In this document: positions 20,223 through 30,726 of the stretch, one piece after another
How positions within the stretch are numbered: position 1 is the first letter of the stretch
Layout of the letters: every line of letters starts with the position of its first letter
Assembly (NCBI RefSeq): GCF_026262505.1
Contig: NC_067207.1
Span: 4,844,252-4,908,251, forward strand
Reading direction: 5' to 3'
From: Trichomonas vaginalis G3
Taxonomy: Eukaryota; Parabasalia; Trichomonadida; Trichomonadidae
DNA length: 64,000 nt
Translations under genes and position numbers: made by a program
Notes under the pieces: model-generated
The model's database searches: none
What the model saw: the letters and a program-made list of their open reading frames with translations, nothing else
Told to the model about the DNA's origin: nothing

Positions 20223-23200
20223 ATGAACAAAAATGGAACAGCTAAAATGAATGATAATCAAATAAGAGCCGAAGGTAGAAGGTTATTTAAACGCTTCTAT
20301 AACATTCCTGATGGTGTTAATCCTAAAACTCGTAGAAGTTATTTAAATGAAGCCATAGATGCATATGAAGGATTTGACATTTCATCAGAAAGTGAGAGGT
20401 TAGCAAGAATGTTAAACGTTAATATTGATTTTTATTATTGTGACCCTCAACCAGAAGACGTAGACATTAACAAGGTAGACTTTCCATTAGTGGATTCAAT
20501 AATGATAGATCCAGAATTTGAAACAGTAAATATTTTATTAACACAGAGTCCATGTGGAAAACTTCACGCTGACAGAATAACAGACGTTGAAGCACTCACC
20601 GGCTATAGAGTTTGTCCATATTGTAAAGAAGAAGTTTATTCTATCCGTGATGATCCAGAAAGGAAAAACCAAAGAAGATTTTTAAAGCATTGTGAGAAAT
20701 GTAAAGAAAATAATGGAAGATTAATTCAAGACGTTCAATTGCAAAACACACAACAACCATATGCACCACATATCACGAAACAGAAGATATCAATGGCTTA
20801 TTAGCACATAATTTGCAGGAATATTAATAAACCAACAAGATATTATATTACTTTTGACTTCGAAACATTAGAGACTAAAGAAAGAACTTCAACTTTCTGA
20901 ATGTGCAACTTTTGAACGCTTACTTAAAACCATTCATGGTATCATCAACGGTTAAATTAAACGATAAAACATATACGAGGAATTTTTTGCTTAACTTCGA
21001 GTGATTCTTTTATTCTGATTGGATTGAGTTTTTATTTTCAACCTGTTCATTAGTTGCTAATCAAATATTGAACAATATGAAGAATTAATGAAGTCGCAAA
21101 CGGACCAAACGGCGGGGACTTTGTCTCATACATTAAATGAGAAAACAGAAGGAAGCATTAAAGAAGCTTTAGATGAAGAATTTAATAAAGTGAATATCAT
21201 TGTTTTAATTCGGGAAAGTTTGATTTAAATTTAATTCTTCGTGATTTAAATACTGCAAAATGGAAGATAAAATCAATGCTGGGTTCTTCTTCACAATTTA
21301 AGCAAATCATTGTAAAGAAAACAAACGTCCATATGAATTGAGATTTATTGACATCAGAAATTATATAGCGGGTGGAACATTAGACCAATTCACTCAAGAT
21401 TTCGAAACAATAAATCACGTGTTAAAATCCTTTTTCCCTTATCAATTCATCACATGGGAGAATTACGAAGAATGAATTATATAAAAAGGAACCATTCACT
21501 CAAGATTCATTTTATTCAGCATTAACCAAGAAACAATATCCGATTCAGATTATCAAATATATCTCAATGATGCTAAAAATTTTGAGAATAGATTAGAATA
21601 TTTTATTCATTATTGCAATAAAGACGTTGAAATTATGATTGACCCAATTGATAAAATTATCGAAGAAACATTTGTTTATAAAATTGACATGCTTTCATAA
21701 TCTTTCTTTATCATCGAATGCATCAATGATTCGTTACGCGTTAGCATATAAGAACTTCAATCCTAACGAAACATATCCAGAAGAAGAAAATGTGGAATCA
21801 AGTTTTGAATTAACAAAAAAGTATTGGAAATATAAAAATTGAATCATATAAGAAACAAGATGAAAAAGCAGAAAGGGATACTAAAAACAATGTTTCAATG
21901 GATGACTATCAATACTATCACGATTTAATCCTTTCATCTAAATGCAAAATGTGTGGTAAAGCGTTTACATATGCAAATAAACCAACATTGGATAGAATAG
22001 ATAATGAAAAACCACATACCAAAGAAAATTGTCAGTTAATGTGTTGTTATTGCAATGTCGTAAAATCAAATAAAGATGAAGATGTTCAACGTTTAAGAAT
22101 CAATTTAAGAAATTATGCATTAAAAAATAATTTACCAATGACTTTAGATTCAGTTGAAGCTTATCACATTCTCCGTAATGGAATTACTGGTGGTCTATCA
22201 AATGTTCAACATCGTGTTAATCTTAAAGGAATCACGCACATTAATAAACTTTCATATAATCCAGAAACTAAAACTGTATCAAATGAGGACACCACCAACA
22301 TTATGACTCATTTCGTTGGTGTTGATTTAATTCATTATATCCTTCATCATTTTCATCTAATCCTCATGATTTCATTCAATATACTGACCATAAAATGTAT
22401 ATGCCGGGAAGATTGAATGGTGTTATCATTTGTGATACAGCAACAAAGAAAGCAAAAGCACTGGGAATTATTAGAAAGAAAAATACTTTATTCGTGGCTG
22501 AAGTAAAGGGTCACATTGATGAAAAATACATTAATGATTACATAAACTTTTTACCGATAATAAGAAACTTAGATATTATCACAGATGAAAAAACAATTGG
22601 CAGTTTTATGTATAATTACATGAAATCAAACAATCTACCAGTTGACCAGAAACAGAGGAAATTAACTCAGTTAGCATCAACACACAACCAATATCAACCA
22701 TTTTCTTTTATTATCTTGGTTCTAATAGACAGATTTCATTTTATCATCGATGATATTCAATCAATTTTAACATTTACGAAAAACACTTGTTTTAATGAAT
22801 TTGCGAACAAATTTCATGAACGAAAGACAAAAGGCTGAATTAGAAGGAAATAAAGGAAAAAGTTTATTTTGCAAGATTTCACTTAATGGATCATATGGTT
22901 ACGATGCAATGAATACACAAAATTACGCAAAGACTAAAATAATGAATGCACAGAAGTCACGCGTTGCATGTATGTCAAATAAGTTTAAAAACATAAGAGA
23001 AATAGGTGAGATACATATCAACTGATGCTTAAAGATAGATTTTATAGATGTGATACATGTTTACAAGAGGCATTCTTCACTTTAGATAATGCTAAATACT
23101 GGTATTTGGTTTTCATTTATGATTTTATGTATAAATGCATGGATGTTAATCGTTTTCATTTCATTGAAGGTGATACTGATTCATCTTATTGGGCAATCGC

Positions 23201-23699
23201 TGGCGATCCAAGTCTTCCTAACACTCAAGCATTTCAAGCAATTGTTACTGATAAACAATTTTATGATAAAAACATTTTCAAATTCGCACCATTTGATTTC
23301 TTCTGTTTTGATGAGAAATTTAAACCTAAATTAAAGAATAAAGCTGAAGAAAAAGCACATGAGAAAAAATTATTGGGTTTAGCAATTGAGAAACAAGGTG
23401 ATAACATGGTTGCTTTATGTCCTAAGTGTTATACATCATTCAATGGTTCAATTGATGGAAGTGATTTTAAAAAGATTGCACAAAAAATGAAAGGTGTTAG
23501 TTTACGACAAAATAAACAATTAACACCTAAAAATTATTTGGATATAATAAATGATAAATTGATATTTGATGGTCAGAATATTAATTTACAACTTAAAAAT
23601 GGGTCAATGACTCGCTTAACAATTGGTAAGACTGCATTAACAGGAGCACACACTAAGGCTGTATGTTGTGAAAATGGATGTTGTATGCCATTTATTTAA
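20223..23699 (+). pseudogene. Polinton element 1 DNA polymerase B, broken
   Basis: Counterpart of the polymerase region at 51781-55322. It shows the N-terminal zinc-like CPYCKEEVYS...CEKCKE pattern, exonuclease motif I near 20850 (FDFETLE), an exonuclease-II-like segment near 21210, an HNH-like zinc module at about 21943-22075, and polymerase motif C near 23170 (GDTDSS). The C-terminus is Cys-rich. This type of enzyme copies the element, probably by protein priming. The region is heavily broken (roughly ten breaks) and unlikely to be functional. Confidence 0.9.
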
Positions 23700-23779
23700 T
23701 AAAATACCACAGAAGAGACAAAAGGAACCGTTAATGATGGTTTTGATTCTTGATCAAAGAGGTGGGCACCCTTAAAACA

Positions 23780-23799
23780 TTGATTTTATTTTTATATAA
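23780..23799 (+). promoter_or_regulatory. Polinton start signature before integrase
   Basis: TTTTATTTTTATATAAATG: a T-rich tract running into TAAATG. It is identical in layout at 55430-55450 in element 2. Confidence 0.5.
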
Positions 23800-25326
23800 A
23801 TGGATAACGTACATTTAAAAAATTTAATTGATGATTTAGTATTTAATCAAAATTTTCTTAATTATTATGATTTAAAAGCATATCTCCAAAAATATGATAA
23901 CAATATAACGGGTGATGATATGGATTATTATTATCCATATTATAAAAATGAAATTTTGAAATATCATGATAAAATAATTTCTAAAATTAAAGACAAAATT
24001 AAAAATAATGAATATATAAAGGGAAAAACTAAATCACAACTTAAACAATTGAAAGATTTCAAAAATAAAGTATTAACAGAAGAAGATATTGATGAATTAT
24101 ATAATTTATATAATCCTGAGCCACAAAAACCAAAGCCAAAGGAACAAAAACAAAAGGAACAAAACACCCAGGTCCTTCAGACCATAAATGATGCACAAGC
24201 TTTAATTTATGATTCATTAGTTAAACCATATTCAGCCCGACTTTTAAATGAAGATCAACTTTTGGAATTCATCCTTCAACATAAACTCGAAGCGGGAAAG
24301 TATATCAAACCTTTATATACAGCATATTTAAAACAAATGAATAGAATACATCCAGAATTAATGAAGGAAGGAATGAAATCCAAAATCAAAGCAGATAAAA
24401 TTAAACCACCTGCAACACCAAAACCTCCAACGACGGTACCGCCTCCTCCTTCAGTTAATCCCTCATCATTCACTTTATTATATCCATTTCAAACATTTAA
24501 GAAGCAAAAAGATTTTAAAAAGGATTTCAAGATATTAAATAAACCAATTGACCCGAAAATTCAACCATTAAAGGAAAAATTTAGTCGACCTTCATTTGCT
24601 CCATATCCATATTCATACGAAATTGATCATCTGGAATATTCAAAAGGAAACGTTACTTATTTATTTGCCATTAACATTAACACTAGATATTTATATTGCA
24701 TTCCGGTGAAAGGGAAAACAGAACAGGAAACAAGAAGAGCTATTCAATACTTACTAGATCATGAAAGAGTAGATAATATAAGGGGTGATGGTGATAAAGG
24801 ATTTCAGGCAGCTATGACTCATTATTTCCCACAAATTAATTTTTTCTTCTCATCCTCTCCATATACGTTTCATAATAAAATAGTTGATGCGGTAATGAGA
24901 ACTCTTAGAGATGCGTTAGGGGTTAACGGTCAGATATACTGGGATGGAAATCATGACTCCATCATACAACAGTTAGTATATTATTACAATAATACATGGC
25001 ATAGAACTATAAACATGAAACCAGTGGAAATGAAAAATGATATTTCAAAAGAATGGGAATATATTAGAAAGCAAATGGAAAGGTTGAATGATGTTAAACG
25101 TGAACAAATTAATTCGGGGCTCATGAATTTTAAACAAGGGGATAAAGTTTTGATTCATCTCGATTATGGAAAAACTGATAAATCAATGACAAAAAGAAGA
25201 CGAAGATTTGACACAATAGCTGAATTTGTTAGATATATTAACGGTAATGTATTAGTTGAAGTTGACAATAAATTAATAGAAATTCCGATTTATTTTATTA
25301 CTCCATTATATTTAAATAATATTTAA
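23800..25326 (+). CDS. Polinton integrase (rve superfamily)
   Basis: A 508-residue frame that looks whole. The N-terminal ~210 residues are Lys-rich and helical with a Pro-rich linker (KPPTTVPPPPSVNP). The catalytic core follows from about residue 265: SYEIDHLEYSKGNVTYLFA, then IRGDGDKGFQAAM and HNKIVDAVMRTLRD, as in Polinton integrases. Next come NNTWHRTINMKPVEM and a C-terminal SH3/chromo-like DNA-binding segment (GDKVLIHLDYG...ITPLYLNNI). The enzyme would cut the element ends and join them to target DNA with a 6-bp stagger. A mini-hairpin (GGTCC-TTC-AGACC) lies in the coding sequence at 24171-24183 and is shared with element 2. Confidence 0.92.
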   Translation: MDNVHLKNLIDDLVFNQNFLNYYDLKAYLQKYDNNITGDDMDYYYPYYKNEILKYHDKIISKIKDKIKNNEYIKGKTKSQLKQLKDFKNKVLTEEDIDELYNLYNPEPQKPKPKEQKQKEQNTQVLQTINDAQALIYDSLVKPYSARLLNEDQLLEFILQHKLEAGKYIKPLYTAYLKQMNRIHPELMKEGMKSKIKADKIKPPATPKPPTTVPPPPSVNPSSFTLLYPFQTFKKQKDFKKDFKILNKPIDPKIQPLKEKFSRPSFAPYPYSYEIDHLEYSKGNVTYLFAININTRYLYCIPVKGKTEQETRRAIQYLLDHERVDNIRGDGDKGFQAAMTHYFPQINFFFSSSPYTFHNKIVDAVMRTLRDALGVNGQIYWDGNHDSIIQQLVYYYNNTWHRTINMKPVEMKNDISKEWEYIRKQMERLNDVKREQINSGLMNFKQGDKVLIHLDYGKTDKSMTKRRRRFDTIAEFVRYINGNVLVEVDNKLIEIPIYFITPLYLNNI

Positions 25327-25346
25327 TTTTTTTTATTTCGTAAGAA

Positions 25347-25610
25347 ATGAGTGACAACGAAGCAGCCAAGAGTCCAGACGATGAATATAAAAAGAAACTA
25401 AACAGAATTAAATCAAAAATATGCTATTACAAAAAGAAGCCACAATGCGGTGGGGTTGAAAACGATAAAGAAATAATCGAAAAATTAGAAACTTACCGTT
25501 CAATCCTTAAACTGAGTGAAGCAAAAATAAAAGAATTTAATAGAATAAATAAATTGGTTGGAAGAGATGAATTTAATAAAGATGAATTTTTAAACTCTAT
25601 CCAAATTTAA
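25347..25610 (+). CDS. Small charged Polinton protein (87 aa)
   Basis: Follows the integrase by 20 bp. Lys/Glu-rich and helical (KLNRIKSKICYYKKKPQCGG...KLSEAKIKEFNRINKLVG). Conserved in element 2 at 57001-57272. Its 3' end overlaps that of the convergent 54-aa gene. Function unknown. Confidence 0.65.
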   Translation: MSDNEAAKSPDDEYKKKLNRIKSKICYYKKKPQCGGVENDKEIIEKLETYRSILKLSEAKIKEFNRINKLVGRDEFNKDEFLNSIQI

Positions 25611-25771
25611 TTTTTATTCCTCTTCGACAACATCTCTCTTTCCATCATTACTGCATAACCACATTTTCTCAATTTTAGTGGTTTGTTATTTTTAACATGT
25701 TCTTGCATCATTTTTATCATTTCCTCCCTTGTTATGATTCGTGGTAAATTTTGAGCTTGTGGGGTATCCAT
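25607..25771 (-). CDS. Small conserved leftward Polinton protein (54 aa)
   Basis: ATG at 25769-25771, stop at 25607-25609. The product begins MDTPQAQNLPRIITREEMIK and includes MMQEHVKNNKPLKLRKCGYAVM. A TTTTTATCATAAATG start signature precedes it. The counterpart at 57269-57433 is almost identical (MNTPQAQ...), which supports it as a real gene despite its size. It is convergent with, and overlaps by 4 bp, the 87-aa gene. Function unknown. Confidence 0.6.
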   Translation of the reverse strand: MDTPQAQNLPRIITREEMIKMMQEHVKNNKPLKLRKCGYAVMMEREMLSKRNKN

Positions 25772-25835
25772 TTATGATAAAAATAAAAATTTGTTATCAG
25801 TTATTTTATCGTTAATGTTTACAGGTTATTCAATA

Positions 25836-26302
25836 ATGAATTATTTTTGAAGAACTGAAGGTGCTACCATGTTACCATGTGCTACCAGGTTAATTAACTT
25901 CTTTTAAAAAATGAGACAACATGACATTTAGACAACACAGCAGGGGAAGGCAGTTATGAATTATTTTTGAAGAACTGAAGGTGCTACCATGTTACCATGT
26001 GCTACCAGGTTAATTAACTTCTTTTAAAAAATGAGACAACATGACATTTAGACAACACAGCAGGGGAAGGCAGTTATGAATTATTTTTGAAGAACTGAAG
26101 GTGCTACCATGTTACCATGTGCTACCAGGTCATTTAACTTCTTTTAAAAAATGAGACAACATGACATTTAGACAACACAGCAGGGGAAGGCAGTTATGAA
26201 TTATTTTTGAAGAACTGAAGGTGCTACCATGTTACCATGTGCTACCAGGTCATTTAACTTCTTTTAAAAAATGAGACAACATGACATTTAGACAACAACA
26301 TA
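25836..26302 (+). repeat. 120-bp tandem array, forward orientation, 4 copies
   Basis: Units start at 25836, 25956, 26076 and 26196. Each carries GGTGCTACCATGTTACCATG followed by TGCTACCAGG, i.e. several TACC(ATG) direct repeats about 9 bp apart, then an AT-rich part with TTTAAAAAATGAGACAAC. The same unit occurs twice at 27364-27586 and, inverted, five times at 29991-30590. Confidence 0.95.
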
Positions 26303-26339
26303 GGAAATGTTTTGTCATGACTTCATCGTAATGAGTGTA

Positions 26340-26680
26340 AATGACCCAAAAATAATGTTTCACCTCATTTCTACCCTCTTGCGATTTTCGAATGGAATCT
26401 CTTCTCTCGGTTTTCCGAGGGAAGCAATCATATGAGGAAATTCTTGTCTTTCATGTCTGATGGTTTGCAGAATAGAGCATTTGGTACATATCATCTTTGA
26501 CCGAACGAATGAGGTGAAGTTGTTTGTTATATTGTATGTACTCGTATTCTTCATTAATGGCTTCATGAACGATAGCAGTTGTTGTGTTCTCTGTTGTTGA
26601 CATATCTGTTATTTCATACAAAATAAAAATAATTTTAAAACTAACTTTATTTTTTCTGACTTTCACAAAAGACCAAAAAT
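26340..26680 (-). CDS. Small leftward gene with ends shared with the primase-helicase
   Basis: A 50-residue frame at 26451-26603 (MSTTENTTTAIVHEAINEEY...) of unknown function. Its leader contains the same AATAAAGTTAGTTTTAAAAT tract as the primase-helicase leader. Its 3' end carries about 45 bp matching the primase-helicase 3' region near 29750 (TCTATTCTGCAAACCATCAG). It therefore looks like a gene placed between, or recombined with, primase-helicase flanks. Not found in element 2. Confidence 0.4.
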
Positions 26681-26687
26681 AAACGCT

Positions 26688-27299
26688 TTACATGTATTTT
26701 TCAGCAACTTCGTCAAATAATTTTATAGCTTTATCTATCTCATCTACTTCAAACGTTTCTTTACCTTTCATGGGAGCACCATACCTTTTCTCAAACTTTT
26801 CAAGTAGTTCTGTTTCTGCAGCTCTCATATCATTAACGAACACAACCTTGACTCTATTGACTGTACTGTCATATCTTTGAGTTATATTATATGTTCTTCC
26901 TATCTTATATCTCTTTGTATTGAAGTCCTTCGGTTTCTGAACGATATAAAGTAAGCCTTCACTGCAACGTTCTGAGTCGAATGAACCATAAGTTATGAAG
27001 TTATATCCAACAACTGGGTCTAACCACAACAAAACTATTGGTATAAGACTTTTGTCTATAAGATATGCTCTTGTTCCATGAAATGTTACTGATATCATGA
27101 GCTCAGGATTTCTTGTCAAAATTTTCTGAGTAGAAGCATTTCTAACCCAGTCGTTTGTTTTCTTTTCAGATGGAGATATAATGTCTGACAAAGAATATTT
27201 GTTGTATTTCTTTGAGTATCTTACGTTTAAATCACCTATTCTAACCACTTTGGTGTCATTGTCTATCTTTCTAACTGTTTCAAACTCAATGTTTGACAT
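26688..27299 (-). CDS. KilA-N plus GIY-YIG-like (T5orf172-type) protein
   Basis: ATG at 27297-27299 (MSNIEFETVRK), 203 residues. Residues about 25-110 match the KilA-N DNA-binding domain: a beta hairpin, YSLSDIISPSEKKTNDWVRN, then ISVTFHGTRAYLIDKSLIPI and VLLWLDPVVGYNF. Residues about 130-195 resemble the T5orf172/MUG113 branch of GIY-YIG nucleases: GLLYIVQKPKDF...YKIGRTYNITQRYDS, then AAETELLEKFEKRYG. KilA-N proteins with this partner are common in large DNA viruses and phages. The role here is unknown (regulator or nuclease). It is found in element 1 only, lying between two forward repeat arrays, so it is probably cargo. Confidence 0.85.
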   Translation of the reverse strand: MSNIEFETVRKIDNDTKVVRIGDLNVRYSKKYNKYSLSDIISPSEKKTNDWVRNASTQKILTRNPELMISVTFHGTRAYLIDKSLIPIVLLWLDPVVGYNFITYGSFDSERCSEGLLYIVQKPKDFNTKRYKIGRTYNITQRYDSTVNRVKVVFVNDMRAAETELLEKFEKRYGAPMKGKETFEVDEIDKAIKLFDEVAEKYM

Positions 27300-27363
27300 T
27301 ACTGTCTTTACATACAAAATAAAAAAAGATATAAAAATAAAATTAGCGTTATTTTTCTAACTA

Positions 27364-27586
27364 ATGAATTATTTTTGAAGAACTGAAGGTGCTACCATGT
27401 TACCATGTGCTACCAGGTTAATTAACTTCTTTTAAAAAATGAGACAACATGACATTTAGACAACACAGCAGGGGAAGGCAGTTATGAATTATTTTTGAAG
27501 AACTGAAGGTGCTACCATGTTACCATGTGCTACCAGGTCATTTAACTTCTTTTAAAAAATGAGACAACATGACATTTAGACAACAT
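27364..27586 (+). repeat. 120-bp array unit, forward, 2 copies
   Basis: Units at 27364 and 27484, same as the array at 25836. They lie immediately upstream of the primase-helicase leader. Confidence 0.95.
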
Positions 27587-27636
27587 TTACGAAAATTTGA
27601 TGTAGCCCAAAAATAAAGTTAGTTTTAAAATTATTT

Positions 27637-27659
27637 TTATTTTTTTATTCCTATATAAA
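27637..27659 (+). promoter_or_regulatory. Polinton start signature before primase-helicase
   Basis: TTTTATTTTTTTATTCCTAT followed by ATAAATG. It is identical at 57933-57957 in element 2, where the region just upstream is itself part of the tandem repeat unit. Confidence 0.5.
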
Positions 27660-29966
27660 TGACGGCAACAAACAACAACAGCAACTATATCATTTCTGAT
27701 GAAAAAGTTATTGATTCATTAGTTGATTCATTAGTTGTGGCAGAAACTAAAAACCCCCAACGAAAGAATTGGTGAAAACAAGATTGATTTACATAAACTC
27801 TCAAACATGATGGAGGAAGAGGAAGGAAAACTGGTACAGCTTTATTAGTAAATAAAATTTCAAATTTAACGATTATAGATGTTGATATCAATAAATCGTA
27901 CAATGATGAACTTAAAGAAACAGTTAGAAAAGACATTTTATCAAAACTTTCGGATAAAGATGTTATCGTTAAAACCGCATCAGGAGGTCTTCACATTTAT
28001 TGCAACACTAATTTCTTCTATTCAACCTCGAACAGAATGATAAATGTTATTCCTGCAATGATTATGATATTGACATAATGACTTCTATGGCTGATTCAAA
28101 GCGTTCATTAGTGGTTATGGCTGATTCAAGAGTTCGCAAGAATGCAACAGAACCAATCAAAACATACTCATTCATTCGTGGAAGTTATGATTCAACATTA
28201 ACTAGAACAGTAAACGATATATTAAATGATTTGAATATTAAGGTAAGAGTTGAACAGAAGAATGAAGAAATAAAGACTATCATGAATGAAAACAAAGATG
28301 TAAACATTGACGATAAACTTGCCCAGAGCATAGTTGATGGCATCTGTGATTTTGAAGTACATAATGACGGTGGAAACATGAATTTAGAAAAAGAAATAAC
28401 ATTATTCACACTGTTTCAAGCAATTAATTCGTTACCTAATCATTTAATTAATGAAGCATACGATAACGTTTATAATTTCTGCAGTTTAACAGAAAATGCA
28501 AAAAGTAATTTTGAAAAACGTGGTAGATATGCACATTTAATGACTTCTCCATTTGTTTTGGTGAAGATTCTAAAACTTTATCAAAAGGAATATTATGATG
28601 AATATGTTTTACCTTTATTACGTAAGCCAAAAATAACATTTGATATAAAACTTGATGACTCGTTTTTGATAACAGATATTAGACGCAAGGCTGAAAATCA
28701 TCAGTATAAAAACAGTTCTGAAGTAATTGAGGATTTATCACGTGTAATCCGTTTTGTAGATTGCGGAAATAAATATTTCATTCAAAAGGACTATAATATC
28801 CACGACAAAATGAATCAAATATCATTCATTCTTCAATCAAACATGAAAGAGTCACTTAAAATGATTAAATTATTTAAAGAAGAAGGTAAAACAATAACAG
28901 CATGGGACGTACTATTAAATCAATTATCCTCATTAACCGTTAAGGGTGTTTGCTTTAAATCTGATTCTCCAGATGTTTTCTCAACGTTTCAAGGTTATAA
29001 ATACAACATTCTTGAAAAGCCTGATTACTCAAAAATTGAGATGTTTATGAATTTCATTAAAGAAGCCATTTGTGATAATAACGATGAAGTGTATAAATAC
29101 CTTCTCGGCTGGATTGCATCAATGATTCAACATCCTGGAATCAAGAATGAAACAGCAATTATTTTGAAAGGACTTCAGGGAACAGGTAAAAACAGATTTA
29201 CAGACATTATTTCTGAACTTCTCGCTGGTTATTCATGTAAAAACATTACTGAAATAAGTGAGCTAACGGGTAATTTCAATTCGGTTGTTGAAAATAAAAT
29301 GTTTCTTGTACTTAATGAACTCAAGAATGTAGGTGAAGACAGACTCGCAAACTTCAACGCTTTGAAATCAATTATTACGGATAATGAGATTAGAATTAAT
29401 GAAAAGAATTAACCCAGAAGAACAGCTCAGAACGTTGCAAACTTCATTTTCGTAACTAACAACGTCTACCCTGTCAAAATTGAAGTTGGAGACAGAAGAT
29501 ACGTAGTTTTAAGAGTTAATGGTAAATTCAAGGGTCAATTTGATTACTTCAAGAATTTAATGGATTCATGCACTAAGGAATTTTATGATAATTTACTGAC
29601 GTATTTTATGCAATATGACCTTTCATCATTTAATGTACGAATCATACCGATGACTGAAGCCAAACAAGATTTAATAGAATTATCATCAAATCCTTTAGAT
29701 GTATGGATAAATACACATTATGATGAATTGTGTGCAGGTATGACGTGTGAAATGCTCTATTCTGCAAACCATCAGACATGAAAGACAAGAATTTCCAAAT
29801 GAGTATTAAGGATAAATGTGATAGGAAACATAGAAGAATAGACGGTAAACAAACATGGTGTTATGTTTTGAAAGAAGAAATGAAAGGATTATATAAACAG
29901 GTTGAACCAAACGATAATGATGATTCATTTACTGACGATGAAATACCTGTAAATGATGCTTTATAA
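27660..29966 (+). pseudogene. Polinton element 1 primase-helicase, broken
   Basis: Counterpart of 57957-60279. The N-terminal part resembles an archaeo-eukaryotic primase/primpol: TIIDVDINKSYNDELKETVR, then VIVKTASGGLHIYCN. The middle is helical. The C-terminal third is a superfamily 3 helicase of the D5/DUF5906 kind, with Walker A GLQGTGKNRF, Walker B-like MFLVLNELKN, an arginine-rich stretch and FIFVTNN as motif C. It would unwind and prime the element's DNA. The copy is broken at several places. It is framed by forward arrays on its left and inverted arrays on its right. Confidence 0.85.
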
Positions 29967-29990
29967 AGTATGATTGGAATTTATTTTTGC

Positions 29991-30590
29991 CTTCCCCTGC
30001 TGTGTTGTCTAAATGTCATGTTGTCTCATTTTTTAAAAGAAGTTAATTAACCTGGTAGCACATGGTAACATGGTAGCACCTTCAGTTCTTCAAAAATAAT
30101 TCATAACTGCCTTCCCCTGCTGTGTTGTCTAAATGTCATGTTGTCTCATTTTTTAAAAGAAGTTAATTAACCTGGTAGCACATGGTAACATGGTAGCACC
30201 TTCAGTTCTTCAAAAATAATTCATAACTGCCTTCCCCTGCTGTGTTGTCTAAATGTCATGTTGTCTCATTTTTAAAAAGAAGTTAATTAACCTGGTAGCA
30301 CATGGTAACATGGTAGCACCTTCAGTTCTTCAAAAATAATTCATAACTGCCTTCCCCTGCTGTGTTGTCTAAATGTCATGTTGTCTCATTTTTTAAAAGA
30401 AGTTAAATGACCTGGTAGCACATGGTAACATGGTAGCACCTTCAGTTCTTCAAAAATAATTCATAACTGCCTTCCCCTGCTGTGTTGTCTAAATGTCATG
30501 TTGTCTCATTTTTTAAAAGAAGTTAATTAACCTGGTAGCACATGGTAACATGGTAGCACCTTCAGTTCTTCAAAAATAATTCATTATTGA
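29991..30590 (-). repeat. 120-bp tandem array, inverted orientation, 5 copies
   Basis: Units begin at 29991, 30111, 30231, 30351 and 30471 (each CTTCCCCTGCTGTGTTGTC...). They are the exact reverse complement of the forward unit. The array begins about 20 bp after the end of the primase-helicase. Confidence 0.95.
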
Positions 30591-30726
30591 ATAACCTGTA
30601 AACATTAACGTAAACATTTATTTCTGCAGTTCATTCATTACTTCATTACCTAATTAATTACAAACATAAAATATATTTAGTTCATTCAATGAACGCGGTA
30701 AGCCTGCAAAGTAGGCTCAAGCACAT
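30591..30726. other. Spacer between array and fibre gene
   Basis: AT-rich spacer with a short repeat (TTCATT / AATGAACG). No gene seen. Confidence 0.4.

Noticed and set aside
25836-30590. CRISPR-like look of regularly spaced repeats
   Set aside because: Units are 120-bp contiguous tandem copies with no unique spacers, in a eukaryotic element.
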